Shown here: positions 7,082 through 14,352 of the stretch, in pieces
Numbering within the stretch: position 1 is the stretch's first letter
Layout: each line of letters opens with the position of its first letter
Assembly: GCA_028293405.1 (NCBI GenBank)
Contig: JAQGOW010000227.1
Coordinates: 1-14,352, forward strand
Direction: 5' to 3'
DNA length: 14,352 nt
Source: Verrucomicrobiales bacterium
Lineage (GTDB): Bacteria > Verrucomicrobiota > Verrucomicrobiia > Limisphaerales > Palsa-1400
Made by a program: the position numbers and the translations under genes
Notes under the pieces: model-generated
The model's database searches: none
What the model was told of the DNA's origin: nothing
Seen by the model: the letters and a program-made list of their open reading frames with translations, nothing else

Positions 7082-8498
7082 AACATTCCTCGCAATTCTG
7101 TTCACGATATTCGCGACGCTTGTCGTCCGCGCCGAACTTGTATTCCGCGCCGGTGCCGCCACGAGCAACATCTCGCCTTGGATGGGTCTGTCGATCAACG
7201 GCAACATGCACAATCACATCGGCACCAACCTGCACGATCAACTGCACGTGCGCGCCATTGTGTTGGACGATGGCACAAACCGCCTCGCTATTGCCGTGGC
7301 GGATAGCTGCATGATCTATCGCGAAATTTTCGACAACGCCAAAAAAATCATTCACGAAAAAAGCGGCCTCGGCGTCGAAAACATTTTGATGTCGGCAACG
7401 CACACCCATTCCGCGCCTGCGTCGGTCAGCATCTTTCAAACCGACGCCGATAAAGAGTATCAGATGTTCCTGACGCGCCGACTCGCGGATGCGGTTCTAA
7501 AAGCGATCAACAACCTGCAACCAGCAAAAATTGGTTGGGACGTCGAACGCGATCCGCGCCACGTTTCAAATCGCCGCTGGCACATGAAACCAGGCGTCAT
7601 CAACAAAGACATGTTCGGCGGCACCAACGACCAAGTGCGCATGAACCCTCGTCCCGGCAGTCCCGACCTCTTGGAACCCGCCGGGCCAAGCGACCCCGAC
7701 GTTTCCGTCGTCACCATCAAATCGATCGACGACAAACCCTTCGCGTTGCTGGCGAACTACTCGATGCATTACTGCGGCGATGTCGGCGGCGATGGCATCT
7801 ATTCCGCCGATTACTTCGGGGCATTTTGCGAGGCCGTCCAACGCCGACTCGATCCACAACACACAAACGGCTTCGTCGCCATCCTTTCCAACGGCACCAG
7901 CGGCGACTGCAGTTCCACTGATTTCGAGCACGCGCCCACACCCGCCCCGGCCTTTACAAAAATCAATGCCGTAGCCAACGACATCGCCGACGACGCACTC
8001 AAGTGTTTCTCTCGCGCGCAATATCACGAGTGGGTCCCGTTGAAAGTCGTCACCAAAGAAATCGTCCTCGGTGTCCGTCACGGCACCCCGGCCGAAGTTG
8101 TAAGAGCCAAAGTTCGGTTAGCAAAGGTCACACGACACAACGGCCAAGTGTCGCCTTGGAGTCCCGATGTTTACACGCGCGAAACCGTTTTGCTCAATGA
8201 GTTCCCAAATCAAGTGCCTGTAATTCTACAAGCAATTCGCATCGGCGATCTCGGCATCGTCGCCATCCCTTGCGAAGTGTTCGCCGAAATCGGTTTGGAA
8301 ATAAAAGCCAAATCGCCACTGAAACAAACCTTCACGATTGAGCTGGCCAACGCCTATCACGGTTACCTGCCCACTCCAGCACAACACAAACTCGGCGGCT
8401 ACGAAACCTGGCGTGCGCGCTCGAGCTACCTTGAAGTCGATGCCTCACCAAAAGTTGTGACTGCCGTCATCGATTTATTACAACAACTCAGGCATTGA
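7074..8498 (+). CDS. Exported neutral/alkaline ceramidase-fold hydrolase, second gene of the operon
   Basis: The start is ATG 7074, inside the upstream gene's last codons (ATGCATAA overlap), with AAGGA 5 nt upstream; the two genes are probably translationally coupled. A frame-extending start at 7044 is unlikely because it would precede the signal peptide. The 474-residue product starts with MHKTFLAILFTIFATLVVRA, a Sec signal peptide likely cut before ELVFRAG. Family marks are SATHTHSAP (107-115, H110/H112), NYSMHYCGD (H232), NGTSGDCSS (273-281), where S280 sits at the nucleophile position of ceramidases, IPCEVFAEIG (E401) and NAYHGYLPT (426-434). Unlike the first gene it keeps the serine, so it is the better candidate for an amidase. 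It probably acts in the periplasm. The natural substrate need not be ceramide; an N-acylated sugar or lipid is possible. Confidence 0.85.
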   Translation: MHKTFLAILFTIFATLVVRAELVFRAGAATSNISPWMGLSINGNMHNHIGTNLHDQLHVRAIVLDDGTNRLAIAVADSCMIYREIFDNAKKIIHEKSGLGVENILMSATHTHSAPASVSIFQTDADKEYQMFLTRRLADAVLKAINNLQPAKIGWDVERDPRHVSNRRWHMKPGVINKDMFGGTNDQVRMNPRPGSPDLLEPAGPSDPDVSVVTIKSIDDKPFALLANYSMHYCGDVGGDGIYSADYFGAFCEAVQRRLDPQHTNGFVAILSNGTSGDCSSTDFEHAPTPAPAFTKINAVANDIADDALKCFSRAQYHEWVPLKVVTKEIVLGVRHGTPAEVVRAKVRLAKVTRHNGQVSPWSPDVYTRETVLLNEFPNQVPVILQAIRIGDLGIVAIPCEVFAEIGLEIKAKSPLKQTFTIELANAYHGYLPTPAQHKLGGYETWRARSSYLEVDASPKVVTAVIDLLQQLRH

Positions 8499-8513
8499 TA
8501 TTTTGAACATTTA

Positions 8514-9902
8514 ATGAACCCGATGGATTCCTTTTTAATCGCACCAAAAATTACGCCGCCGCTCGATCCGACTTTTCGTCCAGCAGCGCTCGCCACGCGC
8601 GCTTTCGCCAAAGCGGCCCAAAGCGCCGGCGCAGTGCCGGTGCAAATTGCCCTCGAACAAGGCGACGGTTCCGTGACGCATTTTCACACCGACATTCTTC
8701 CAGCATCACACAAAGACGCCGCCGCCAACTTCACGCACGTCGAACGTCTCGTTAAATTTCTACTGTGGGCCCGCGGCGGTCATCGCGTTCATTTCGTTGG
8801 GCCAACCGAAATTGGCAAACGACTGCAGGAATATTTCAAAACGACAGCAACCGGCAAATTCGACGCCAACATCATGGGCGAACGCATCTACGAAAAGCCG
8901 TTCGAAGTCGTTCTGCCCACTTCTCTGCCACCTGAGCAAAGTCGCACGACGGCTCTCGGCCGTCACACTGGCGGCAATCGCATCGGCTTTGATCTCGGTG
9001 CGAGCGATCGCAAAGCCGCTGCTGTCATCGACGGCAAAGTCGTCTTCAGCGAAGAACTCCTGTGGAACCCGGTTCAGCAAACCGACCCCGAATGGCACTT
9101 CAACCAAATCATGGATTCGCTCAAACGCGCCGCCAAACACCTGCCGCGCGTTGATGCCATCGGCGGCAGTTCCGCTGGTGTTTACGTCAACAATCGCGTG
9201 ATGGTTGCTTCGTTGTTTCGTGGAGTGCCGACCGATGTTTTCAACGCCCAGGTCAAAGACCTTTTCCTACGCATCAAAAAAGCCTGGAACAACATTCCAT
9301 TTGAAATTGTCAACGACGGCGAAGTGACCGCGCTCGCCGGCTCAATGTCGCTCAACGAAAACGCCGTCCTCGGCGTCGCGATGGGTTCGAGCGAAGCCGC
9401 AGGCTTCGTCACACCCGAAGGTCGCATCACGACCTGGTTGAACGAACTGGCCTTCGCACCGGTCGATTACAACCCCAACGCACCGGCGGACGAATGGTCT
9501 GGTGATCGCGGCGTCGGCGCCCAATATTTCTCACAGCAATGCGTCGGGCGACTCATTCCCGTCGCGGGCATTGAAACAGAACCGGGAGCAGATTTACCCG
9601 CGAAGCTCAAACACGTCCAAGCCCTGATGGACAAAGGCGACGAACGCGCGCGCAAAATTTACGAAACGATCGGCATTTATCTCGGCTACGGCACGGCCCA
9701 TTACGCAAGCTTCTACACCTGCAAACACGTGCTCGTGTTAGGTCGCGTCACAAGCGGTCCCGGTGGAACGATCATCGTCGAGAACGCCAGGCGCGTGCTG
9801 CGCGAAGAGTTCCCTGACCTCAACATCGAGTTCCACGTGCCAGACGAAAAAGAAAAGCGTCACGGTCAAGCCATGGCCGCAGCGAGTCTGCCAACTGTTT
9901 GA
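8514..9902 (+). CDS. ROK-like sugar-kinase-fold protein with N-terminal extension, third gene of the operon
   Basis: The protein has 462 residues. About 155 N-terminal residues are unlike ROK kinases. The ASKHA fold then begins with the phosphate-binding motif RIGFDLGASDRKAAAVIDG (156-174). It continues with DAIGGSSAGVYVN (214-226), NDGEVTALAG (267-276, D268 as the expected catalytic base) and VAMGSSEAAGF (288-298, second phosphate loop). WLNELAFAPVDY (309-320) and WSGDRGVG (328-335) follow. The ROK zinc motif CxCGxxGCxE is absent, so it is a divergent ROK relative. ROK proteins are sugar or amino-sugar kinases, or transcription factors when fused to a winged helix; no DNA-binding domain is recognisable here. 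ATG 8514 lies 15 nt after the previous stop and has no Shine-Dalgarno sequence (ATG 8523 is an alternative). It likely phosphorylates a product released by the two upstream hydrolases. Confidence 0.8.
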   Translation: MNPMDSFLIAPKITPPLDPTFRPAALATRAFAKAAQSAGAVPVQIALEQGDGSVTHFHTDILPASHKDAAANFTHVERLVKFLLWARGGHRVHFVGPTEIGKRLQEYFKTTATGKFDANIMGERIYEKPFEVVLPTSLPPEQSRTTALGRHTGGNRIGFDLGASDRKAAAVIDGKVVFSEELLWNPVQQTDPEWHFNQIMDSLKRAAKHLPRVDAIGGSSAGVYVNNRVMVASLFRGVPTDVFNAQVKDLFLRIKKAWNNIPFEIVNDGEVTALAGSMSLNENAVLGVAMGSSEAAGFVTPEGRITTWLNELAFAPVDYNPNAPADEWSGDRGVGAQYFSQQCVGRLIPVAGIETEPGADLPAKLKHVQALMDKGDERARKIYETIGIYLGYGTAHYASFYTCKHVLVLGRVTSGPGGTIIVENARRVLREEFPDLNIEFHVPDEKEKRHGQAMAAASLPTV

Positions 9903-9927
9903 CGACCGCGGCCTCGGCCGTGCTCGC

Positions 9928-12900
9928 TTACTTCATGGCGTTCTGGAACTCCGGCAAGCCGCGCAAAGCATCGAAGTTGTGGTCGGTCTTGTTGTAATTG
10001 CGTAAGTCCTGCGACGCAGGATTTTTGCTGTTGACCTGCATCGCTTTCTTCAACGTCTCCAGCGAGTCGTTTGTCTTGCGCTGAGCGGCTTGAAGACTAG
10101 CGAGATTATACCAGGTCTCTGCTGACTCGGGTGCGATGGAGACCATCTTCTTCATGACGCGTTCCGAACCGGCAAGGTCGCCCATTTGCACGTAAGCAGC
10201 GGCCACGCTCATTAATACCGTGCCGTCAGACTGGTATTGGGTGGTGAGCGATTCAAGCATGCGCGCTGCTTCGTTGGTCTGGCGCGCCTGGATGAAGTTC
10301 TGGATCTGGATCATGACGTTGCGAGCGCCGTCCAATGAGGCCTGGTGCTTGCTCGACTCGAGTTGCTCAATCAGGTTCACGATTTGGCCGTTGAACGGAT
10401 CAAGTTTCTGGCAGGTCTTTGCGATATGAATTGCGTCGTCGACACGATTCATCCGCAACAGCAGTTGCACAAAGCGATAGACTGCTTCGGGGCTGTACGG
10501 GCAATACGCGAACGATTGCTTGAACGCAAATTCAGCTTCCTTTCGGCAACGTGCCCCTTCAGCGCCACCTCTGTTGTCCGAACGCCATTGATAGATTCCA
10601 CCAATGGAGCTGCGAAGTTTCGAAAACGCCTTTTGGCCATCGTCGTCACGAAGGAACTTCGGATCACCTTTGAAACCGCTATGATCGTGATGGAAATAAA
10701 CCTTCTCGGCCCAGTTGCACACTTCATCAACCGTCGTGTCGTAAGTAATCCAATTGCCAACGAGGCGATCAGAATACTTGCTCCAGAAATCGTGGTCGCG
10801 CGCGACGGTTTCATCGGTGATCTCAACCGGTTGGCGATTGATCTTCATGATGACGCCGAAAGGCGACAGGTATGGATACATCCAATCGAGCGGGAAACTT
10901 TCTTCGACGTAGAACTCGTGATCAGGGTTCTTGTCGAAAATGACTTTGGTCAATAAGCCATTGATGGCCATGACCGCCACTTGTCCAGACACCTGCACGT
11001 GACCGGAGTTGTCGAAGTGCACGTCTTCGCCGCCTCTGATCTGGCGCGGTTCACTTGGGGCACGCGCATCGTGTTCGGCACGCTTCGTTGCATCACTGAT
11101 GTATTCGTTGAAGCACGCTTGTGAATCTTCGACGGACGCGGTGCGGATTTCCGTATCAGGAAACACGCCGCCCGCGCTCTTCACGATATCGGACGGATAC
11201 GCTTCCTCGATCATCCGGCGGTTCAAACGCACAGATGTATTGGCCCACGCGGTGGTCGTCGGCTTGCCTGCTGGCGCATCTTGAACCGAGTGCAAAACGA
11301 GAATCGGCAGCTTGACGTTTTGGAACCGATCGGCGCTATAGATGGAACCGTTCTGCAGAATGTCGTTGAGATCCTTGGCGAGCGCACTCTTCAGAGTGCT
11401 CTCGTCCGCTTTGCCGTCCAACAGAGCTTGTGTTTGCTTGCTGCAATTGTCGTAAAGATATTTACCCAAAGCGTCAGAACTGTTCTTCTGCATCTTCGAC
11501 GCGAGGTCTTTCACGTTCAGGAAATCGCTGTCCTTAAACCATGACGTTCCGCAACGACGGCTGCGCTCGATCTTGTCGCCGAGGCCTTCGAACACATTGT
11601 CGACCCACGCCAAAGCGCGCGTGTCGTTGTGGAAGGTGTTTGGAAGTTTCGTCGGCAAAAACTTTTGGAAGAACGGCGGATCAATCTGCGCGCTCCGGTT
11701 GTAGTGCGCACGGATGTAAGCCAAATACGTATTATCGGCCAACGCATTTTGGGTGATGAGATAGACGTCGCGACGATCAAAATTCGGGTCACGGCGGCAA
11801 TTCGGCGGAATGAAGCTTTCGTCGAAAATCATGTAAGTCGGGCAGAAACGGCCAGGGTCGGTGCCGCCGTAAAGCACGGCATCGCGATCCATTTCAGGAT
11901 AGATCAACTTTGCTTTGGCCGGATCCTTGAGCGCCTCGGCGCGCTCTTTGGGATCGTAGCTCAACTTGCCGTCCTTGCCCGTGAACGGAGGGGTGAACAT
12001 GTCGTGACCGAAATAGAACCCGAACAAGTGTCCGCGTTGTTCATTTTCTGCCCAGTGCGAGATAACCGACACCGCGGGCATCAACGCAAAAATGGTCAGC
12101 AAGACTTTAAAATTGACGCGTTCGCGCGAAAGTAAGATGAGCGCAACAAACGCGACCACTAAAACAACGACCCACAGTGCACCCCAAATCGGCAACGAGC
12201 CCAACCCGCGTCCCACGAGGTGATTCATTGCGTAAGCGAGTGCTTTCGGCCCGGCCATGATACCGGTGGCTCCTGGAATGTCGCCATATGTAGTAATGGT
12301 GGCCCAATACAATCCCATGAATGCGGCGAGCACCGCGACGCCGCCCGCGAGCAGCACCCAGAAGCGCGAGCGCTGGAATTGCGTCAAAATCCAAGCGGCG
12401 GTCAGCGTCATACCGTAACCGATCCACAACGAGACCGGGACGTACGAGGCGGTAAAAAACACCTTCACCAGCCCGCGCGTTTGGCGGTCGGGCGATGGAT
12501 TCAACAAGACCATCAGCAGGAACGCGAGGCAGATATAAATTCCAAATAAACCAACCATCCATGCTTTTTCACGGCGCTGCATGCGCAAGAAAAAGATGAA
12601 CGGCACAATTGCAAACATCAGATACACCAAGGTGAATTCGTCCACGGCACCCTGGAAGTACATCACCACCTGGCTGATGAAACGGCCTGGGTCATGAATG
12701 AAATCAGTTGGGTTGGTGCGCTCGTATTGCCCGCGCGATAGCGCATGGAAAAAGCCTTCGACCGTTCGCGGATAACCCCAGTTCATCGGCGGATTGGTCA
12801 TGGACGCAATCGGCATGTAGAAGTAAAACGCGACTCCGAGGCCCCAGAGAAGCCCGATGAAAATAACCGTCTTACATTCCGTCAGGAGCGACTGCGTCTT

Positions 12901-13812
12901 GATAATCAACCAAACCAACGCCGCCGCCGAAGCGATACCGACGAGGTTGAAAATGTTAAAGATCATGTTGTGCTTACCAGCCATGTCTTTAAACGAGTCC
13001 GGGTCGATGATGAGACCGGCCACCCAGCTCAAACAGTTAATGATCAGCAAATCGCGCCCGACCTTTGGGCTCGCCGCGATGATCGCAATTTCCAATCCCA
13101 TCGCACCTACGAGAAGCGTCTGGTGGTTCGTGATACAAATTCCGAACAGGAACGCCGCCCAATATATATAGCGACGTTGATGCGGCGCGTACATCCAGCG
13201 CAAAAGACACGTCAGCACGCCGAGCAGCGACAACACGCTAAATGGATAGACTTCCACGATCACCGCCTGACTCCACATGAAACCGTTGTAAGCCAGCAAC
13301 ATTGCCGAAACGAAACCCGCCACGACGCAGAGCGCGTTCTCCGATTTGCGCTCAATGCCTTTGAGGTCCGCAATACTCTCAATAATCATGCTGCTACCGC
13401 GTGACGTCAGCATCGCCAGCATACCGCAAGCAAGGGACGCCGCCACGGCCGAAGCCACACTGACGCGCCAGGCGATATTCGAGAACGGCAGGATCTTGGT
13501 GAAGATCCAGGTGAAAACCGTCCATACGGGATATCCCGGCGGATGCGGTACGCCGGCATACATTGAGCCGACAGCCAATTCACCGGAATCTTCCAACGTC
13601 ACGTCCGGCGACAACGTCAGCATGTAACCGACGAAAATTACCAGTGTGGTGATCGCGAGCGTGAACCAATCGACGGGCCGATACAGCGGCGGCGTCTTTA
13701 CGGGCACGCTCGAGGGTTTTGCCGCAACGCTCGTCGCGGGCGGAACCGTCTGGCCGCCCACTTTTTTAGGCGGTGTCGGTTGTTGGGGCGAAGAAGGGGT
13801 CTGGGGATTCAT
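9928..13812 (-). CDS. DUF2723 membrane glycosyltransferase (TMEM260/O-mannosyltransferase-like) with C-terminal TPR region
   Basis: The protein has 1294 residues. A proline-rich cytoplasmic tail (1-45) precedes about 13-14 membrane segments (51-67 through about 586). The first outer loop carries TLSPDVTLEDSGEL, with the acidic pair E74/D75, and GVPHPPGYPVW (87-97), the signature of DUF2723. Proteins of this GT-C type move sugar from a polyprenyl-phosphate donor to protein on the outer side of the membrane. A long soluble domain (about 590-1090) follows, with WAENEQRGHLFGFYFGHDMF, GGTDPGRFCPTYMIFDESFIPP and RRDVYLITQNALADNTYLAYIRAHY. Helical TPR-like repeats end the protein (about 1092-1265). 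The DUF2723 domain alone is about 400-500 residues, so this is the long, verrucomicrobial form. ATG 13812 lies 3 nt after the regulator gene's stop, which suggests one transcript. The acceptor is unknown. The gene converges on the hydrolase operon with a 25-nt gap. Confidence 0.88.
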   Translation of the reverse strand: MNPQTPSSPQQPTPPKKVGGQTVPPATSVAAKPSSVPVKTPPLYRPVDWFTLAITTLVIFVGYMLTLSPDVTLEDSGELAVGSMYAGVPHPPGYPVWTVFTWIFTKILPFSNIAWRVSVASAVAASLACGMLAMLTSRGSSMIIESIADLKGIERKSENALCVVAGFVSAMLLAYNGFMWSQAVIVEVYPFSVLSLLGVLTCLLRWMYAPHQRRYIYWAAFLFGICITNHQTLLVGAMGLEIAIIAASPKVGRDLLIINCLSWVAGLIIDPDSFKDMAGKHNMIFNIFNLVGIASAAALVWLIIKTQSLLTECKTVIFIGLLWGLGVAFYFYMPIASMTNPPMNWGYPRTVEGFFHALSRGQYERTNPTDFIHDPGRFISQVVMYFQGAVDEFTLVYLMFAIVPFIFFLRMQRREKAWMVGLFGIYICLAFLLMVLLNPSPDRQTRGLVKVFFTASYVPVSLWIGYGMTLTAAWILTQFQRSRFWVLLAGGVAVLAAFMGLYWATITTYGDIPGATGIMAGPKALAYAMNHLVGRGLGSLPIWGALWVVVLVVAFVALILLSRERVNFKVLLTIFALMPAVSVISHWAENEQRGHLFGFYFGHDMFTPPFTGKDGKLSYDPKERAEALKDPAKAKLIYPEMDRDAVLYGGTDPGRFCPTYMIFDESFIPPNCRRDPNFDRRDVYLITQNALADNTYLAYIRAHYNRSAQIDPPFFQKFLPTKLPNTFHNDTRALAWVDNVFEGLGDKIERSRRCGTSWFKDSDFLNVKDLASKMQKNSSDALGKYLYDNCSKQTQALLDGKADESTLKSALAKDLNDILQNGSIYSADRFQNVKLPILVLHSVQDAPAGKPTTTAWANTSVRLNRRMIEEAYPSDIVKSAGGVFPDTEIRTASVEDSQACFNEYISDATKRAEHDARAPSEPRQIRGGEDVHFDNSGHVQVSGQVAVMAINGLLTKVIFDKNPDHEFYVEESFPLDWMYPYLSPFGVIMKINRQPVEITDETVARDHDFWSKYSDRLVGNWITYDTTVDEVCNWAEKVYFHHDHSGFKGDPKFLRDDDGQKAFSKLRSSIGGIYQWRSDNRGGAEGARCRKEAEFAFKQSFAYCPYSPEAVYRFVQLLLRMNRVDDAIHIAKTCQKLDPFNGQIVNLIEQLESSKHQASLDGARNVMIQIQNFIQARQTNEAARMLESLTTQYQSDGTVLMSVAAAYVQMGDLAGSERVMKKMVSIAPESAETWYNLASLQAAQRKTNDSLETLKKAMQVNSKNPASQDLRNYNKTDHNFDALRGLPEFQNAMK

Positions 13813-13815
13813 TAT

Positions 13816-14256
13816 TTAGGGGTAAAGTCCATTTATCGAGTTGGAAACCGGTCGCAACTCGTTTTGTGCAGAGCTAAAATTTGTTGTTCGAAATGTGGCA
13901 TGCGGCCAAACGTTCCATTCTATGTTTTCGTCTGCTTTGCTCAATGCAAATGTTTGGGACGAAACATTCGATGCAGATGCGCTCAGCATCAAGGTAGCAA
14001 AGTAACCGGAATGATCCTGTGGCTCGTATGAAGCACCACGCCGCGACACTCCACTGCACAGCACGACCACAGTGAGGCAACACGCCGCCACAGGCGTGAG
14101 CCAATTCCAAAGCTCGATCCCGTGCCAATGGCTCGTTTTCGGCCGCAGAGATTCCGACGCCTTTGCGCCTTCAAACAGCACCTGCGCGATTTTATCCGAG
14201 GGCCGTCGCGGGCTCCAGGATTGCAATCGTTTCTCCGAAATATCCGGATTGCTCAT
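13816..14256 (-). CDS. One-pass membrane protein, probable anti-sigma factor of the upstream ECF sigma factor
   Basis: The 146-residue product has a charged N-terminus with RLQSWSPRRPSDKIAQVLF (10-28), one membrane helix (about 52-70, WLTPVAACCLTVVVLCSG), and a C-terminal part with WNVWPHATFRTTN (114-126). The start at ATG 14256 is marked by AAAGGA 7 nt upstream and lies inside the sigma factor gene, with a 65-nt overlap in another frame. That arrangement is typical of translationally coupled sigma/anti-sigma pairs. There is no HxxxCxxC zinc anti-sigma motif, so the call rests on position, topology and the SPRRPS-type N-terminus. The C-terminal part would face the periplasm and could sense envelope state. 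It may instead be an unrelated small membrane protein. The downstream glycosyltransferase gene starts 3 nt after its stop. Confidence 0.6.
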   Translation of the reverse strand: MSNPDISEKRLQSWSPRRPSDKIAQVLFEGAKASESLRPKTSHWHGIELWNWLTPVAACCLTVVVLCSGVSRRGASYEPQDHSGYFATLMLSASASNVSSQTFALSKADENIEWNVWPHATFRTTNFSSAQNELRPVSNSINGLYP

Positions 14257-14352
14257 ATTCGGTTCCTTTCAAGAACACTTTCAATTTTCCAATGCCGTAG
14301 CGATAACGTCCTGCCACGGTGTTCGGCGAGGTCTCCAGAACTTCGCCAATTT
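14192..14352 (-). CDS. ECF-type RNA polymerase sigma factor, C-terminal fragment (5' end outside window)
   Basis: The frame enters from the right edge and ends at TAA 14192-14194, giving 52 visible residues. They contain IGEVLETSPNTVAGRYRYG followed by IGKLKVFLKG, the helix-turn-helix of sigma70 region 4.2, which binds the -35 element. The last 23 residues (TEYEQSG...ALG) form a short tail that is read out of frame as the start of the membrane regulator. The overlap runs from 14192 to 14256. ECF sigma factors redirect RNA polymerase in response to a membrane signal and are held back by an anti-sigma partner. The full gene and its start lie outside the window. Confidence 0.8.
   Translation of the reverse strand, partial: IGEVLETSPNTVAGRYRYGIGKLKVFLKGTEYEQSGYFGETIAILEPATALG
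14257..14269 (-). promoter_or_regulatory. Shine-Dalgarno site for the membrane regulator, inside the sigma gene
   Basis: AAAGGA (14269-14264 on the minus strand) with a 7-nt spacer precedes ATG 14256. It is the strongest ribosome-binding site in the window and settles the start inside the sigma factor reading frame. Confidence 0.6.

Noticed and set aside
9909..9920. CGGCC-TC-GGCCG palindrome between the convergent genes, possible shared terminator
   Set aside because: The loop is very tight and no T tract follows on either strand. It may be chance in a GC-rich stretch.
10345..10956. 203-codon plus-strand frame opposite the DUF2723 gene
   Set aside because: It is antisense to a well-supported coding sequence and without recognisable features; the same holds for 11629-12135 and 12745-13404.

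Overview
The window most likely comes from a member of the Verrucomicrobiota (Pedosphaera/Limisphaerales-like). This is inferred from gene content: a long DUF2723 membrane glycosyltransferase behind an ECF sigma factor and a one-pass membrane protein, ceramidase-fold hydrolases, a ROK-like protein with an N-terminal extension, and a giant secreted beta-roll protein. I could not check this by similarity search. Few starts have a good Shine-Dalgarno sequence. I saw no tRNA, rRNA, CRISPR array, transposase or integrase.

Layout: (1) Positions 1-1076, minus strand, hold a TrhO/YceA-type tRNA uridine hydroxylase with a rhodanese active site. The frame runs off the left edge into a segment resembling the start of an RluA-type pseudouridine synthase, so it may be a fused tRNA/rRNA modification enzyme. 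(2) Positions 1077-1520 hold no convincing gene. They contain a perfect-consensus sigma70 promoter pointing at trhO (about 320 nt upstream), a hairpin at the predicted transcript start, and a 10-bp phased AT-rich array. (3) Positions 1521-5162, minus strand, encode a secreted protein of about 1213 residues built from four related modules with YadA-head-like beta-roll repeats and a C-terminal domain like those of phage tail proteins. (4) Positions 5163-5644 are a divergent intergenic region with a perfect 11-bp inverted repeat, three 10-bp direct repeats and a small A/T hairpin with a T tract. (5) Positions 5645-9902, plus strand, are a tight three-gene operon: a cytoplasmic ceramidase-fold protein, an exported ceramidase-fold protein overlapping it by 8 nt, and a ROK-like sugar-kinase-fold protein 15 nt further on. 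(6) Positions 9928-14352, minus strand, converge on that operon and read sigma factor (partial), membrane regulator, then the 1294-residue DUF2723 protein. The first two overlap by 65 nt and the last two are 3 nt apart.

How the parts may work together: the plus-strand operon looks like a small catabolic or salvage unit in which an exported and a cytoplasmic amidase-fold enzyme act in succession and a kinase-fold protein handles the product. The substrate is unknown. The minus-strand operon looks like an ECF-type cell-envelope signalling unit coupled to a membrane glycosyltransferase of the TMEM260/protein O-mannosyltransferase-like family. The best candidates for something not yet described are the ceramidase pair plus ROK operon, the TrhO-pseudouridine synthase fusion, and the sigma/regulator/DUF2723 unit.
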